A stretch of 64,000 bases of DNA from Robertmurraya siralis (GCF_005502275.1 NZ_SWLZ01000018.1:1-64000), one strand, 5' to 3'. Shown: positions 49,322-60,518, numbered from the stretch's first letter. A program made the numbers and translations. Notes: a model not told the origin generated them from the letters alone.

Positions 49322-50490
49322 TGGGGGACTCTATTTTTATTTTTTCTGAAGAACAATTGAACTATAAATTTAATAAGGAACACCCCTTTAATCAACTAAG
49401 ATTAAAGCTCACTTTAGATTTATTAAAGGAAATGAAGGCGATCTCAAGTCAAGATATTGTTGCTCCTCGACGGGCTACTGACGAGGAACTGCAGCTTATT
49501 CATGATCCCAATTATGTAATCGCTGTCAAGAAAGCGGGAAATGGGGAGCTGTCGGAGGAGGCAGCAGAGAGTTATGGATTGGGAACAGAGGACACACCTA
49601 TCTTTCCAGGTATGCATGAGGCAAGTGCATTGCTCGTTGGCGGGACCTTGACGGCGGTTGACTATGTTATGGAAGGTAAGAGCAAGCATGCAGTGAATCT
49701 AGGAGGAGGCCTTCATCACGGTTTTCGGGGAAAGGCTTCAGGATTTTGTATCTATAATGACAGCTCTGTAGCAATCAAGTATATTCAGGAAAAATATGGT
49801 GCCCGAGTTCTATATATCGATACAGATGCTCATCATGGAGATGGTGTTCAATGGGCTTTTTATGAAGATCCGAACGTTTGCACCTTATCAATTCATGAGA
49901 CAGGAAGATATCTTTTTCCGGGGACAGGAAATGTCAATGAACGGGGGCAAGGAAAAGGATATGGTTATTCCTTTAATGTACCACTCGATGCCTTTACTGA
50001 GGATGATTCTTGGCTGCATGCTTATACAAACTCTGTTCGGGAGGTAGCTGAATTTTTTAAACCGGACGTTATTGTGACGCAAAATGGGGCAGATGCCCAT
50101 TATTTAGATCCGCTGACACATTTATCGGCTACAATGCGAATTTACCGAGAAATTCCGAAGCTTGCTCATGAAATTGCCCATCAATATTGTGATGGTAAAT
50201 GGATCGCTGTAGGCGGGGGTGGCTACGATATTTGGCGCGTTGTACCGAGGGCATGGAGCTTGATTTGGATGGAGATGACAGGAAATCAGAATTGCTACGG
50301 CGAGATCCCGAAGGAGTGGATTGAGCGTTGGCAGGCAAAAGCTCCCGTCACTCTTCCATCTGAATGGGACGATCCGCAAGGGATGTATCGACCGATTCCG
50401 AGAAAAAATGAAATTACTGAAAAAAATGCCCAAACAGTAACGAATGCACTCTATTCAATACGGAGCCGGAAAAAAAGCGAATCGACTTAA
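49318..50490 (+). CDS. acuC: AcuC, histone-deacetylase-family protein deacetylase
   Basis: A 390-residue zinc-dependent deacetylase of the arginase/HDAC fold that reactivates acetylated AcsA. The paired histidines of GGGLHHGF, the zinc site DTDAHHGDG and the later GGGGYD tail motif are all present. The start overlaps the acuB stop (ATGA); upstream in-frame starts lie inside acuB. A terminator follows. Confidence 0.94.
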   Translation: MMGDSIFIFSEEQLNYKFNKEHPFNQLRLKLTLDLLKEMKAISSQDIVAPRRATDEELQLIHDPNYVIAVKKAGNGELSEEAAESYGLGTEDTPIFPGMHEASALLVGGTLTAVDYVMEGKSKHAVNLGGGLHHGFRGKASGFCIYNDSSVAIKYIQEKYGARVLYIDTDAHHGDGVQWAFYEDPNVCTLSIHETGRYLFPGTGNVNERGQGKGYGYSFNVPLDAFTEDDSWLHAYTNSVREVAEFFKPDVIVTQNGADAHYLDPLTHLSATMRIYREIPKLAHEIAHQYCDGKWIAVGGGGYDIWRVVPRAWSLIWMEMTGNQNCYGEIPKEWIERWQAKAPVTLPSEWDDPQGMYRPIPRKNEITEKNAQTVTNALYSIRSRKKSEST

Positions 50491-50523
50491 GGAAAAAACA
50501 AATGTTCAGTTTTCGTTTAAAAT

Positions 50524-50570
50524 AAAGCAGTTGTAGGAGTTAAGAATTCATTCTACAACCGCTTTTTTCT
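50524..50570 (+). terminator. acuABC terminator
   Basis: AAAGCAGTTGTAG and CTACAACCGCTTT form a stem with one internal mismatch (50524-50536 and 50553-50565), followed by TTTCTTTTT. Confidence 0.82.
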
Positions 50571-50611
50571 TTTTAGCTGCTAAAGTTTAGTAAAGTGGCG
50601 GTGATGAGCAT

Positions 50612-52717
50612 CTATAGTTTAAAATCTTCAATCATTTCCTGCAATTGTTGCGCTCTCATACTTAATGAATCGACTGAGGAAGTGACCTCTTCCATAGAGG
50701 CAAGCTGTTCTTCAGTAGCAGCAGCTACAGATTGGATAGTATCTTCTGTCATTTCTGTTTGCTTGGCTACATTTTCAATCGAATTTCTTAATTGGTTTGC
50801 TTGTGTCAGCATGCTGTTGATTGAACTGACGATCTTTTGAACCTCATGAGCAACATTTTTTGTGCTATCTGCAATAGTGGAAAAGGTTTCACCTGTTTTG
50901 CTTATGAGGTTCATCCCTGCTGCTGTCTCTGTTGTTACTTTTTCCATAGATTCAATTGAGTTAAGAGTGTCTGTTTGAATCGCTCTAACCAATGTGCGAA
51001 TTTGTTCAACAGATTTTGAAGAATCATCCGCCAGCTGCCTCACTTCATTGGCCACTACCGCAAATCCCTTTCCATGTTCACCAGCTCTTGCCGCTTCAAT
51101 AGCGGCGTTCAAGCTTAAGAGATTCGTTTGCTCAGCTATTGCTGTTATCGCGTTTAAAATTCCTTCAATTTGCTTTGAACGTGTTCCAAGCTGTTCAATA
51201 ACATTTGCAGTTAACCGAACAGATTGATGAATGACTTCCATTTGTTTAATGGTATCTTCTACGATACCGTTTCCGTTTTCAGCTTCTTCACTTGACAATG
51301 AAGTGGTTGTCCCAACCTCGTGACTAATGCTTGAAATATGAGAAAGCTTTTGGGTAAAGTCTTCCATTAACACCATGTTTGCTTTTGCCTCATCGGCTTG
51401 TGTACCTACAATGGAGGTTACGGTTTCAACGGAATTGGTTATCTGGAAAGTTGCTTTTGTTGTTTCTTCAGTGATGGCGAGTAATTGTTCACTTGCAGCT
51501 GCAACCTCCTGAGAGACCTCTTGGCTGTTATGAAGGACTTTTTTAAAGGAAGAGAGCATTTTGTTGATTGCCTCTCCAATAATACCGAATTCATCCTTTG
51601 ATGTGATTGGCACGGTCTTGAGCAGATCACCTTCCGATATTTTGGCAGTGATGCTTTGGATACTTGCTACTTGTTCTTTAATGGCAAGATAGAAGCTGAT
51701 AAGTAAGTATCCTAATGCGATAATAATAGCGAAGACGAGTGTAACAGTTAAATATAATTGGTTTGTTAATTGCTTGATTTGCGCCGTTAGTAATTTATCC
51801 AATTCGTCTGTTTGGTAGGTCAATAACTCGAATATACTATTAATGGTGTCAGTTGTTTTGTCAAAATATAACTCGGGCTCAATGGAGATGGTTGCCGCTA
51901 ATAAGTCATTCTCAATTATTTGGGTAATTTGTTTTGCTTCAGCAATAGAGTTCGTCGCAAAAGTACCGATGGTGTTTTCCAAGGATGGCTCAAGATTAAA
52001 GACAATTTCATATGTGCGCTCTCCTTGGGTGATATATTCTTCCATCATTTTTAACAAGTAGGTTAAATCGTTGTGTTCCTCATCAGTTACCTCCCTCTTA
52101 GTAGCAACGCCAACGCCGATAGCTCGTGATTTACCCATGAACTCTGTGATATGTGGAAGAGTCTGTTTTAATAAATTGATTAAATGATTATTTATTAGGG
52201 TAGAATCTAATGACAGATTTGTTTCATCAGAAATATTTAATAGAGTTCTAAACATGGCGTCAATGAACTGATTATGTAATTCAATTGATTCAGGGATAGT
52301 TAGCGAAAGGGCATCTCGTTTCACCGTTTCCCAATCTGATAGCAGTGCTGTAACATCCTCTTGCACTGTTGAAAGATGCCCCAATTCTTTCAAGGTTTCT
52401 GATAGTGAATGTAAATCATTATTGAGCTTTTCTTCTACTTCCTTAAGAGAACTATTTGCTGATCGCTCACCACTTAATACGTTTACTGACAATCCTCGAT
52501 GCTGTTGAGCAGATTGAATAAGCGGATAAATTTTTTGGAATAGTTCGACTCCAGTTCGTTCTTCTTTTGTAAATGCGATTTCGCTGTAAATGTTGGAGAC
52601 GATCGTCGAGATTAAGAAGCTGAGCGTAAAGAATACTACGACAAACAGTACAAGGAACTTTTTAAAAAATGAAAACTTGTTTAATAAAACTTTTGCTGGT
52701 TTAAACAGTAGTTGCAT
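50612..52717 (-). CDS. Methyl-accepting chemotaxis protein with NIT-like sensor
   Basis: A 701-residue chemoreceptor. Membrane helix 1 (about 20-45), an extracellular helical sensor of about 280 residues with [16 protein letters not shown] (as in nitrate/nitrite-sensing NIT domains), helix 2 (about 330-355), a HAMP linker, and a long cytoplasmic coiled coil. The invariant hairpin tip [25 protein letters not shown] binds CheA and CheW. The ligand is unknown; NIT assignment is by eye. It is a lone gene between acuC and the PBP gene. Confidence 0.9.
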   Translation of the reverse strand: MQLLFKPAKVLLNKFSFFKKFLVLFVVVFFTLSFLISTIVSNIYSEIAFTKEERTGVELFQKIYPLIQSAQQHRGLSVNVLSGERSANSSLKEVEEKLNNDLHSLSETLKELGHLSTVQEDVTALLSDWETVKRDALSLTIPESIELHNQFIDAMFRTLLNISDETNLSLDSTLINNHLINLLKQTLPHITEFMGKSRAIGVGVATKREVTDEEHNDLTYLLKMMEEYITQGERTYEIVFNLEPSLENTIGTFATNSIAEAKQITQIIENDLLAATISIEPELYFDKTTDTINSIFELLTYQTDELDKLLTAQIKQLTNQLYLTVTLVFAIIIALGYLLISFYLAIKEQVASIQSITAKISEGDLLKTVPITSKDEFGIIGEAINKMLSSFKKVLHNSQEVSQEVAAASEQLLAITEETTKATFQITNSVETVTSIVGTQADEAKANMVLMEDFTQKLSHISSISHEVGTTTSLSSEEAENGNGIVEDTIKQMEVIHQSVRLTANVIEQLGTRSKQIEGILNAITAIAEQTNLLSLNAAIEAARAGEHGKGFAVVANEVRQLADDSSKSVEQIRTLVRAIQTDTLNSIESMEKVTTETAAGMNLISKTGETFSTIADSTKNVAHEVQKIVSSINSMLTQANQLRNSIENVAKQTEMTEDTIQSVAAATEEQLASMEEVTSSVDSLSMRAQQLQEMIEDFKL

Positions 52718-53002
52718 ATTATTTTCTCCTTATTATCCAATGTTTTTACTAAATATAACCAAATGAGAGATATATTTCCGTGACTTTTATCACCTATTCA
52801 ATGTGAGTATATAGGAAAATAGTCATGTTTTTTTAGGAGGATTCAAAAAAATAGGGGAAATATACATCGGTTTGCGTGACATTTCTCTTGATCGAGACTG
52901 ATAGGAGTTCTTTTGAGGAGAAGTATGATTGCGGTTTGGCTTTAATGGGGAAATAGGGATTAAAGCAAGGCAGCGAAATGAGCCAAGCTTTTTACAAAAT
53001 CT
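52718..53002. other. Gene-free leader of the chemoreceptor
   Basis: Upstream region of the leftward chemoreceptor gene. ATTTTCTCCTTATTA-like sequence just right of 52717 gives it a good ribosome site (AAGGAG on the minus strand). No repeat or sigma-D promoter could be assigned with confidence. Confidence 0.35.
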
Positions 53003-53085
53003 AAAAAACGCTATGATTTTTTGTAAACAGGCCCTTCATTAGTTAGAAGTAATGAAGGGCTTGCTTAACATCCATAGCGTTTTTT
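53003..53085. terminator. Nested double-hairpin terminator
   Basis: An outer perfect 13-base stem (AAAAAACGCTATG, 53003-53015, with CATAGCGTTTTTT, 53073-53085) encloses an inner perfect 11-base stem (GCCCTTCATTA, 53031-53041, with TAATGAAGGGC, 53050-53060). It ends the leftward PBP gene. The outer arms alone form a symmetrical A/T-flanked terminator in both directions. Confidence 0.8.
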
Positions 53086-53121
53086 TGAAGCTTGCTCTGT
53101 ATCTTAATGAAAGTAAAAACT

Positions 53122-56022
53122 TTAACCTTCGCTTCCAGCATCAGGTGGATTAGGAGGTTCTTTATCGCCGCCATTTCCATCCGGGTCCCCATTGCCTGGA
53201 GGGGTTACAGGTGGAGTTGTAGGCGGTTTTTCTGGTTTCTCTGGTTTTTGCGGTTTTTCTCCTTCAACAGGATCTGTAGGGTCCTCTTTATCTTCAGGAC
53301 CGATTCGAATCTCATCTGAAGGTGCTGACTCTTGCCCAGCAATATCTACGGCGGTCACATAATACATACCATTATCACCTTTATAAGCAAGGGTTTCACC
53401 CGCTTTTATTGAAGCAACTTTCTTGCCGTCTTTGTATACACGGTACCCTATCACATCATTCTCAGGGTGTTTGCTCCAAGTGATCGTTGTGCCAGCAACC
53501 TTTGCCGCCATCTTCGCTGGAACTTTCCCATTTTCCTGTATTTTATCATCTGGAAGCAATATTTTCGCCCAGCGTTCTTTATTCTTCGGAATAAGCTGTT
53601 GTGGGTTTACCCTAATACCAAAGATCTTTTCGATATAGTCAGGGTTAAGAATAACGCCCATTTCCGCAAATTCATCTGGTGTGGAGTCTAAAGCTAAATA
53701 TTTTTTGTCACCAATTTGAACATATTTGCCTTCGATTAAACTATCATCAACCTTACTTGGAACAAATTTTGCATTGAACAAATCTGTTTCCACTAAACCA
53801 GCCCTTGCACAAGCATCAGAAGGGAGCAAGCCAGAAATAGCACAGAAGGAACGTCGTACAATTCCACCTGGCATTTTAATCGTTTCTGCTGGATCGACTA
53901 ATTCAGGGGCAACATCGTATGCAGCATTCATTAGCTTAGCCCATAAATAAATATTCCGATTTGAATAAGACATCCCTTTATATGTTACCTGTAATGGCTT
54001 AGGTGTATCGTAGCCCATCCATGTTCCAAAGGAAACATTCGGATTAATTCCAACAAACCAAGCATCTTTATAATCTTGACTCGTTCCGGTTTTTCCAGCC
54101 CAATCAGCACTGAATTTTAGGCGACTGTTCAACGAACCAGCAGTTCCTGAACGAATAACATCGCGCATCATATCATACGTTAAATAAGCCGTTTGCGGAC
54201 TAAATACTTCTACTGGTTGTGCTTCATGCTGATAAATGCTATTCCCATCTTTATCGACGATTTTTTCAATCATATAAGCATCAACAAATTGACCGTTGTT
54301 GGCAAAAGTACCATAGGCATTCACATTTTCTTCCACAGTGACTCCGTTTGTTAAGCCTCCGATTGCAGTGGAACGGTTTGAGTAATCTTCTTCTGTAAGG
54401 GAAGTGAAGCCCATTTTCGTTAAGTATTCCGCAGGACGCTTACCTAAAATATCGATGTATGCTTTTACAGCAGGGACATTATATGATCTTGCTAATGCGT
54501 AGCGGGCAGTTACAAGTCCGCTATATCCTCCCCCATAGTTGCTAGGCCATGGATTGTTGGAAGCAGGATTTAATTTTAATGGCAGGTCAGGTAAAATCGT
54601 ACCCGGTGCCAAGCTCCCCAGTTCCATTGCTGGTGCATACACGAGCAGTGGTTTCATCGTTGAACCATTGGAACGTTTGGCACTGGTTGCATGGTTTAAT
54701 TGTTGTTGAGAGAAATCCCTGCCGCCGACAAAGCTAATAATTTTTCCTGTTTTGTTTTCGATCAGCATAGCTCCAACTTCAACAGGTTTATTTACGGTAA
54801 CCTTTTCGCCCGTTTCCGGGTCTGTTTCAACAACTTGAATATCATTGCCGTAATATTCAAATTCATCTTTTACCTTTTGCATTGCGTCGTAAATGTCTTT
54901 ATTTATTGTTGAATGAATTTCATAGCCGTTTTGACGCAGGTCACGGTCGGCCAGTGTCAAATATTCCTTTTTTAATTCTTCATCCTTTTGCAAATCCTCT
55001 TCTGTATATCCATCTTTTTCAGCAAGAATCACTGATAGTACATCAACAGCTCTTTTTTCAAGCTCGAATGTTAAATATGGATATTCCTCTTGAGGATTTG
55101 TTGAATGGGAGATGAAATCTTGTGTAATATCATAGTTTAAGGCTTTTTCATATTCCTCTTGTGTAATTGAACCGTTGTCAAACATTCTTTGTAAAACAGT
55201 TTTCATTCGTGTCAATCCAGGCTCTAGATTGCTTTTGATTTCCCCTTTATTTGTAAAAGGTGTATAACCAAACGGACTTTGAGGAAGCCCGGCGATAAAG
55301 GCGGCTTGCGGCAAGGTAAGCTCCTTGGCAGTTACGCCAAATATTCCTTTAGCAGCTGCCTGAACTCCCCCGATGTTTCTGCCTGAGGAATTTCTCCCGA
55401 AAGTAGAAACATTTAAGTAAGCTTCCAAAATTTCATCTTTGTCAAAGAACTTTTCAAGTCGAAGGGCAAGAAGGATTTCCTTCGCTTTACGTTCAAACGA
55501 AATTTCATTGGTAAGAATTTGATTTTTAATTAACTGCTGTGTTAACGTACTACCACCAGTCTGCACAGAAGAGTTTGTCACTTCCTGAAATACAGCGCGC
55601 ATGAGCGCTTTCGGGACGACACCGTGATGCTCATAAAAATACTCGTCCTCTGTCGCGACAATCGCTTTGATTAGAAATTCCGACACATCTTCTAATTGTA
55701 CTTCTTCCCGTTCAAGGTCAGTCCGAAGCTTTCCTAAATAAACGTTATCAGCAAAGTATAAATTGGAGGTCTCCTCATAGTTGTATATATCCTTTTTCAT
55801 ACTATCGTAGGAGCGGAGCGGTTCATTTTTGACCAATGAGGCAAAATATCCAGCACCAACTCCTCCGGCAAACGCACCGCCAAGGATAATTAAAACGAGA
55901 AATACAAGGACCAAGTTCCATACTACCTGATAGGTAATGCTTGCCCCTTTTTTTGTTTTTTTATTTGTAAAAAAATCTTGGCAAGACTTCAGAATTTGTT
56001 TGAAATTAAATTTTTCTTTCAA
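53122..56022 (-). CDS. Class A penicillin-binding protein (PBP1A family) with FN3 domain
   Basis: A 966-residue bifunctional peptidoglycan synthase. Membrane anchor about 32-60; GT51 glycosyltransferase with catalytic Glu in ATEDEYFYEHHG (E125); transpeptidase with nucleophile S454 in STMK, SYN motif and KTGTS (K644). A fibronectin type III domain (TITWSKHPENDVIGYRVYKDG) and a Pro/Glu/Gly-rich tail form an extracellular C-terminal extension. TTG at 56022 is chosen because GGGGGA lies about 9 bases upstream; the ATG three codons before is too close. B. subtilis PbpG/PonA are relatives, but the locus differs. Confidence 0.92.
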   Translation of the reverse strand: MKEKFNFKQILKSCQDFFTNKKTKKGASITYQVVWNLVLVFLVLIILGGAFAGGVGAGYFASLVKNEPLRSYDSMKKDIYNYEETSNLYFADNVYLGKLRTDLEREEVQLEDVSEFLIKAIVATEDEYFYEHHGVVPKALMRAVFQEVTNSSVQTGGSTLTQQLIKNQILTNEISFERKAKEILLALRLEKFFDKDEILEAYLNVSTFGRNSSGRNIGGVQAAAKGIFGVTAKELTLPQAAFIAGLPQSPFGYTPFTNKGEIKSNLEPGLTRMKTVLQRMFDNGSITQEEYEKALNYDITQDFISHSTNPQEEYPYLTFELEKRAVDVLSVILAEKDGYTEEDLQKDEELKKEYLTLADRDLRQNGYEIHSTINKDIYDAMQKVKDEFEYYGNDIQVVETDPETGEKVTVNKPVEVGAMLIENKTGKIISFVGGRDFSQQQLNHATSAKRSNGSTMKPLLVYAPAMELGSLAPGTILPDLPLKLNPASNNPWPSNYGGGYSGLVTARYALARSYNVPAVKAYIDILGKRPAEYLTKMGFTSLTEEDYSNRSTAIGGLTNGVTVEENVNAYGTFANNGQFVDAYMIEKIVDKDGNSIYQHEAQPVEVFSPQTAYLTYDMMRDVIRSGTAGSLNSRLKFSADWAGKTGTSQDYKDAWFVGINPNVSFGTWMGYDTPKPLQVTYKGMSYSNRNIYLWAKLMNAAYDVAPELVDPAETIKMPGGIVRRSFCAISGLLPSDACARAGLVETDLFNAKFVPSKVDDSLIEGKYVQIGDKKYLALDSTPDEFAEMGVILNPDYIEKIFGIRVNPQQLIPKNKERWAKILLPDDKIQENGKVPAKMAAKVAGTTITWSKHPENDVIGYRVYKDGKKVASIKAGETLAYKGDNGMYYVTAVDIAGQESAPSDEIRIGPEDKEDPTDPVEGEKPQKPEKPEKPPTTPPVTPPGNGDPDGNGGDKEPPNPPDAGSEG

Positions 56023-56198
56023 TCTTATCATTCCCCCTAAAATCACATACATTATAGCATAAAGAGCAAAACAAGTATTGCCGATAAAGATAATTTTCAT
56101 ATATTACTTAAATTCTATTTGACAAACGCATCCTTTTTATGATAAAAATTCTTTATCTCATATATGAAATAAGCTATGATGGGTTTGAATTTTTTAAA

Positions 56199-56256
56199 GT
56201 CTTTGTTAGATGTCGGTGTTGATTTTTGGCTATCAACAAATTTGTTTAACAAAGTC
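56199..56256 (+). repeat. Dispersed intergenic repeat, copy 7 (internally deleted)
   Basis: GTCTTTGTTAGATGTCGG plus TGTTGATTTTTGGC is joined directly to a right end GTTTAACAAAGTC. It is a 58-base element with inverted ends and a missing centre, lying between the PBP promoter and the tyrS T-box. Confidence 0.55.
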
Positions 56257-56289
56257 TTATCAAAAGTAGTGCTCCTATCTCTGGATCAG

Positions 56290-56489
56290 AAAGCTGACGG
56301 TTGCTGCGAGTCAGTACATGTAGAGAGCATGAATTACCTCCCTGAGCTTTTGCTGTGAACCGTCAAGTATTAGCAGTAAACGGAAATTCCGTTATCTTAA
56401 TTAAGTGGAGAAGCCTTTATTTTGGTGTTCTCAAGTTGGGTGGTACCGCGTATTAACGTCCCTTCGATCGAATCGAAGGGACTTTTTTA
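56290..56489 (+). promoter_or_regulatory. T-box riboswitch leader of tyrS
   Basis: T-box core GGGTGGTACCGCG is at 56438-56450. Stem I closes with GACGGTT (from 56296) and AACCGTC (to about 56365). The specifier region GAATTACC gives Tyr codon TAC (56335-56337). The terminator stem GTCCCTTCGAT / ATCGAAGGGAC (56458-56482) is followed by TTTTTTATT. It senses uncharged tRNA-Tyr. Confidence 0.95.
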
Positions 56490-56557
56490 TTGGACTTTTA
56501 TCTTGCCTATTATGATTTTATGATACGAAGGCTCTGGATGAATAGACGCTAGCATGA

Positions 56558-57859
<1,302 letters not shown>

Positions 57860-57891
57860 CACCGTGGTAACGAGCGCTTCAGAGTGCAGTA

Positions 57892-57928
57892 AAAAGGTAT
57901 CGAGAGCATTATCTCGGTATCTTTTTTT
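57892..57928 (+). terminator. tyrS terminator
   Basis: AAGGTATCGAGA pairs with TCTCGGTATCTT through two G-U wobbles, followed by TTTTTATA. Confidence 0.7.
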
Positions 57929-58161
57929 ATAGGGGAAGGATTTCATTCTCTTGTGCCAAGCAGCAATATGGCTCATGCTACTTCATTCGAGATAAAAGAT
58001 GGTTCAAACTGTGAGAAAAGCAGAAACTCGGGGTGGGCTAAAAATTTAGCGTTAATCCACTCCAAAGTAAAAATACCTATTTAAGATTTCTATTTTTAAT
58101 GCGAAGATAGAGATAGAATGAGATTCGTGAAAAGGAATTTTCAAAATAATTTCGTAAAAAT

Positions 58162-58187
58162 TGAAACTTTTTTCCAAATAAGCCGTA
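58162..58187 (+). promoter_or_regulatory. Sigma-W promoter of yuaF-floT
   Basis: TGAAAC (58162-58167), a 16-base spacer starting TTTTTT, then CGTA (58184-58187): an exact match to the sigma-W consensus. The B. subtilis yuaFGI operon is a known sigma-W target, so envelope stress induction is expected. The preceding 57929-58161 holds no gene. Confidence 0.88.
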
Positions 58188-58277
58188 CTAAAGGTATAGC
58201 AATTTGATTAAGGATTTCATTGAAAGGGGGCTATTTGTAGATAATGGTAACTTATTTTTAGAAAGAGGGTGATACAT

Positions 58278-58817
58278 ATGGAACTGTTCGGAACGTCCAT
58301 TCAGTCTGTTTACTTAATAACATTAATCATAGCCGGCGCCTTAACATTGCTATATATTTTATTTAGTGACTTACTTGAAGGACTTACTGAGCTTATCCCG
58401 TTCATTAATCCAGCTCTTATTCTCGCCTTTATTACGTTTTTCTCCGCTAGTGGTTATTTATTTGAATTGCTGACTTCATTAAATAGCATTATAGTCATTA
58501 TCATTTCGATCCTTATAGCTTTATTATTAGATACATTGCTTAATATTTTTGTTCTTATTCCCTTATCCTCCGCTGAAGAATCGTTGGTGTATTCTACAAA
58601 TTCCTTGAGAGGGAGAATTGGGAAAGTGATTATACCAATTCCTGAAGATGGGTTTGGTGAAGTAATGTTGAAAAATGCAAGTGGAACGGTTGCGAAATCT
58701 GCCGTTAGCTTTAAAGGCGAAAGTATTGAAGAAGGACAGCATGTTCTCGTTATTGAAGTCAAAAACGGAGTGCTTCATGTGGTGCCCCATGAAACACAAG
58801 AGGATTTCTCATTTTAA
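58278..58817 (+). CDS. yuaF: NfeD-family membrane protein YuaF
   Basis: A 179-residue protein with three or four membrane helices (about 8-95) and a cytosolic C-terminal OB-fold (GRIGKVIIPIPEDGFGEVML). Such NfeD proteins accompany flotillins and help membrane-domain organisation. ATG at 58278 follows GAGGGTG. It is separated from floT by 19 bases and shares the sigma-W promoter. Confidence 0.92.
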   Translation: MELFGTSIQSVYLITLIIAGALTLLYILFSDLLEGLTELIPFINPALILAFITFFSASGYLFELLTSLNSIIVIIISILIALLLDTLLNIFVLIPLSSAEESLVYSTNSLRGRIGKVIIPIPEDGFGEVMLKNASGTVAKSAVSFKGESIEEGQHVLVIEVKNGVLHVVPHETQEDFSF

Positions 58818-58836
58818 AAGCATAGGAGGAAGTTAA

Positions 58837-60363
58837 ATGTTACCGATCTTAGTCGTTATTGGAATTGTCGCTTTTTTATTAATTGCATTAATTGCAGTAT
58901 TTGTAACAAAGTATCGTACTGCAGGACCAGATGAAGCATTAATCGTAACCGGAAGCTATTTAGGCAGTAAAAATGTCCATGTGGATGAATCCGGCAATAA
59001 AATCAAGATTATTCGCGGTGGTGGAGCTTTCATTCTCCCAGTTTTTCAACAAGCAGAACCGTTAAGTCTATTGTCTAGTAAACTGGAAGTGACAACACCT
59101 GAAGTTTATACGGAGCAAGGTGTTCCTGTTATGGCGGATGGTACAGCAATTATTAAAATTGGCGGTTCAATAGAAGAAATTGCAACAGCAGCGGAACAAT
59201 TTTTAGGGAAACCGAAGGAAGATCGCGAAAATGAGGCAAGAGAAGTTCTTGAAGGTCATCTTCGTTCCATTTTAGGTTCAATGACAGTGGAAGAAATTTA
59301 TAAAAATCGAGACAAGTTCTCACAAGAAGTGCAAAGGGTTGCTTCGCAGGATTTAGCGAAAATGGGACTTGTGATCGTTTCCTTTACAATCAAGGATGTT
59401 AGAGATAAAAATGGCTATTTAGAATCATTAGGGAAGCCGAGAATTGCTCAGGTCAAAAGAGATGCAGACATTGCGACAGCGGAAGCGGAAAAAGAAACGA
59501 GAATTAAACGGGCAGAAGCTGATAAGGACGCGAAAAAAGCTGAATTTGAAAGAGCGACAGAAATTGCCGAAGCAGAAAAAGAAAATCAAATGAAAATGGC
59601 TGATTATCGCCGTGAACAGGATATTGCCAAAGCTCGTGCCGACCAAGCGTATGATTTAGAAACAGCGCGGTCGAAGCAAGAAGTTACTGAGCAGGAAATG
59701 CAAATCCGCATTATTGAGCGTCAAAAGCAAATTGAGCTTGAAGAGAAGGAAATATTGCGTCGTGAACGCCAATATGACTCAGAAGTGAAAAAGAAAGCTG
59801 ATGCGGATCGTTATGCAGTTGAGCAAGCAGCTGCTGCGGATAAGGCGAAGCAATTAGCGGAAGCAGATGCGAATCAGTACCGGATTGAATCATTGGCAAA
59901 AGCGGAAGCGGAAAAGATTCGTTTGGATGGTTTGGCAAAGGCCGAAGCCGAAAGAGCACAAGGGGAATCGGAAGCAGATGTCATCCGTCTAAAAGGTCTT
60001 GCCGAAGCCGAGGCGAAACGCAAAATTGCCGAGGCATTCGAACAGTATGGTCAGGCTGCGGTTATCGATATGATTGTCCGTATGCTCCCTGAATATGCAA
60101 AACAAGTGGCAGGTCCATTGGGCAATATTGATAAGATAACGGTGGTGGACACTGGTGGAAATGGAGAAAATGGTGGTGCGAACAAGGTAACGGGCTATGC
60201 GACAAGTTTAATGTCATCCCTTCAAGAAACGCTCAAGGCCTCTTCAGGTATTGATGTTAAAAATTTGCTTGAGAATTTTTCTGGCAAGGGCAATATCCGT
60301 GAAAGCATTGAGCAGTTAACAGATGAGTTAGGAAAAGCTGATAAGAATAACGAAACTGAATAA
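58837..60363 (+). CDS. floT: Flotillin FloT (YuaG)
   Basis: A 508-residue flotillin that scaffolds functional membrane microdomains. N-terminal membrane hairpin (1-25), SPFH/PHB domain (about 30-200), then a long coiled coil with the Ala-Glu repeats of flotillins (EAEKETRIKRAEADKDAKKA and similar, about 205-400) and a short tail. B. subtilis YuaG has almost the same length. Good AGGAGG site. No yuaI gene follows; instead a terminator and the signalling module. Confidence 0.95.
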   Translation: MLPILVVIGIVAFLLIALIAVFVTKYRTAGPDEALIVTGSYLGSKNVHVDESGNKIKIIRGGGAFILPVFQQAEPLSLLSSKLEVTTPEVYTEQGVPVMADGTAIIKIGGSIEEIATAAEQFLGKPKEDRENEAREVLEGHLRSILGSMTVEEIYKNRDKFSQEVQRVASQDLAKMGLVIVSFTIKDVRDKNGYLESLGKPRIAQVKRDADIATAEAEKETRIKRAEADKDAKKAEFERATEIAEAEKENQMKMADYRREQDIAKARADQAYDLETARSKQEVTEQEMQIRIIERQKQIELEEKEILRRERQYDSEVKKKADADRYAVEQAAAADKAKQLAEADANQYRIESLAKAEAEKIRLDGLAKAEAERAQGESEADVIRLKGLAEAEAKRKIAEAFEQYGQAAVIDMIVRMLPEYAKQVAGPLGNIDKITVVDTGGNGENGGANKVTGYATSLMSSLQETLKASSGIDVKNLLENFSGKGNIRESIEQLTDELGKADKNNETE

Positions 60364-60369
60364 GAAATA

Positions 60370-60405
60370 AGAAACCTGTCGAAAATTGCGACAGGTTTCT
60401 TTGTG
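60370..60405 (+). terminator. floT terminator
   Basis: AGAAACCTGTCG (60370-60381) and CGACAGGTTTCT (60389-60400) form a perfect stem, then TTGTG. Confidence 0.75.
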
Positions 60406-60414
60406 AAAAGGCCC

Positions 60415-60459
60415 CTGAAAATATGTACTTTTCAGAACTTTTTAGTAGAATGATATTAA
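60415..60459 (+). promoter_or_regulatory. Promoter and operator-like dyad of the peptide-signalling operon
   Basis: CTGAAAA-N7-TTTTCAG (60415-60435) is a perfect 7-base inverted repeat. A possible -35 TTCAGA (60431-60436) overlaps its right arm, and a -10 TATTAA (60454-60459) follows after 17 bases. This geometry suggests autoregulation by the adjacent HTH protein; inference. Confidence 0.5.
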
Positions 60460-60518
60460 AGGATTAAAGTGAAAATGGCAAACGAGTAATTTAAATTATC
60501 TGTAATGAGGGATAAAAA

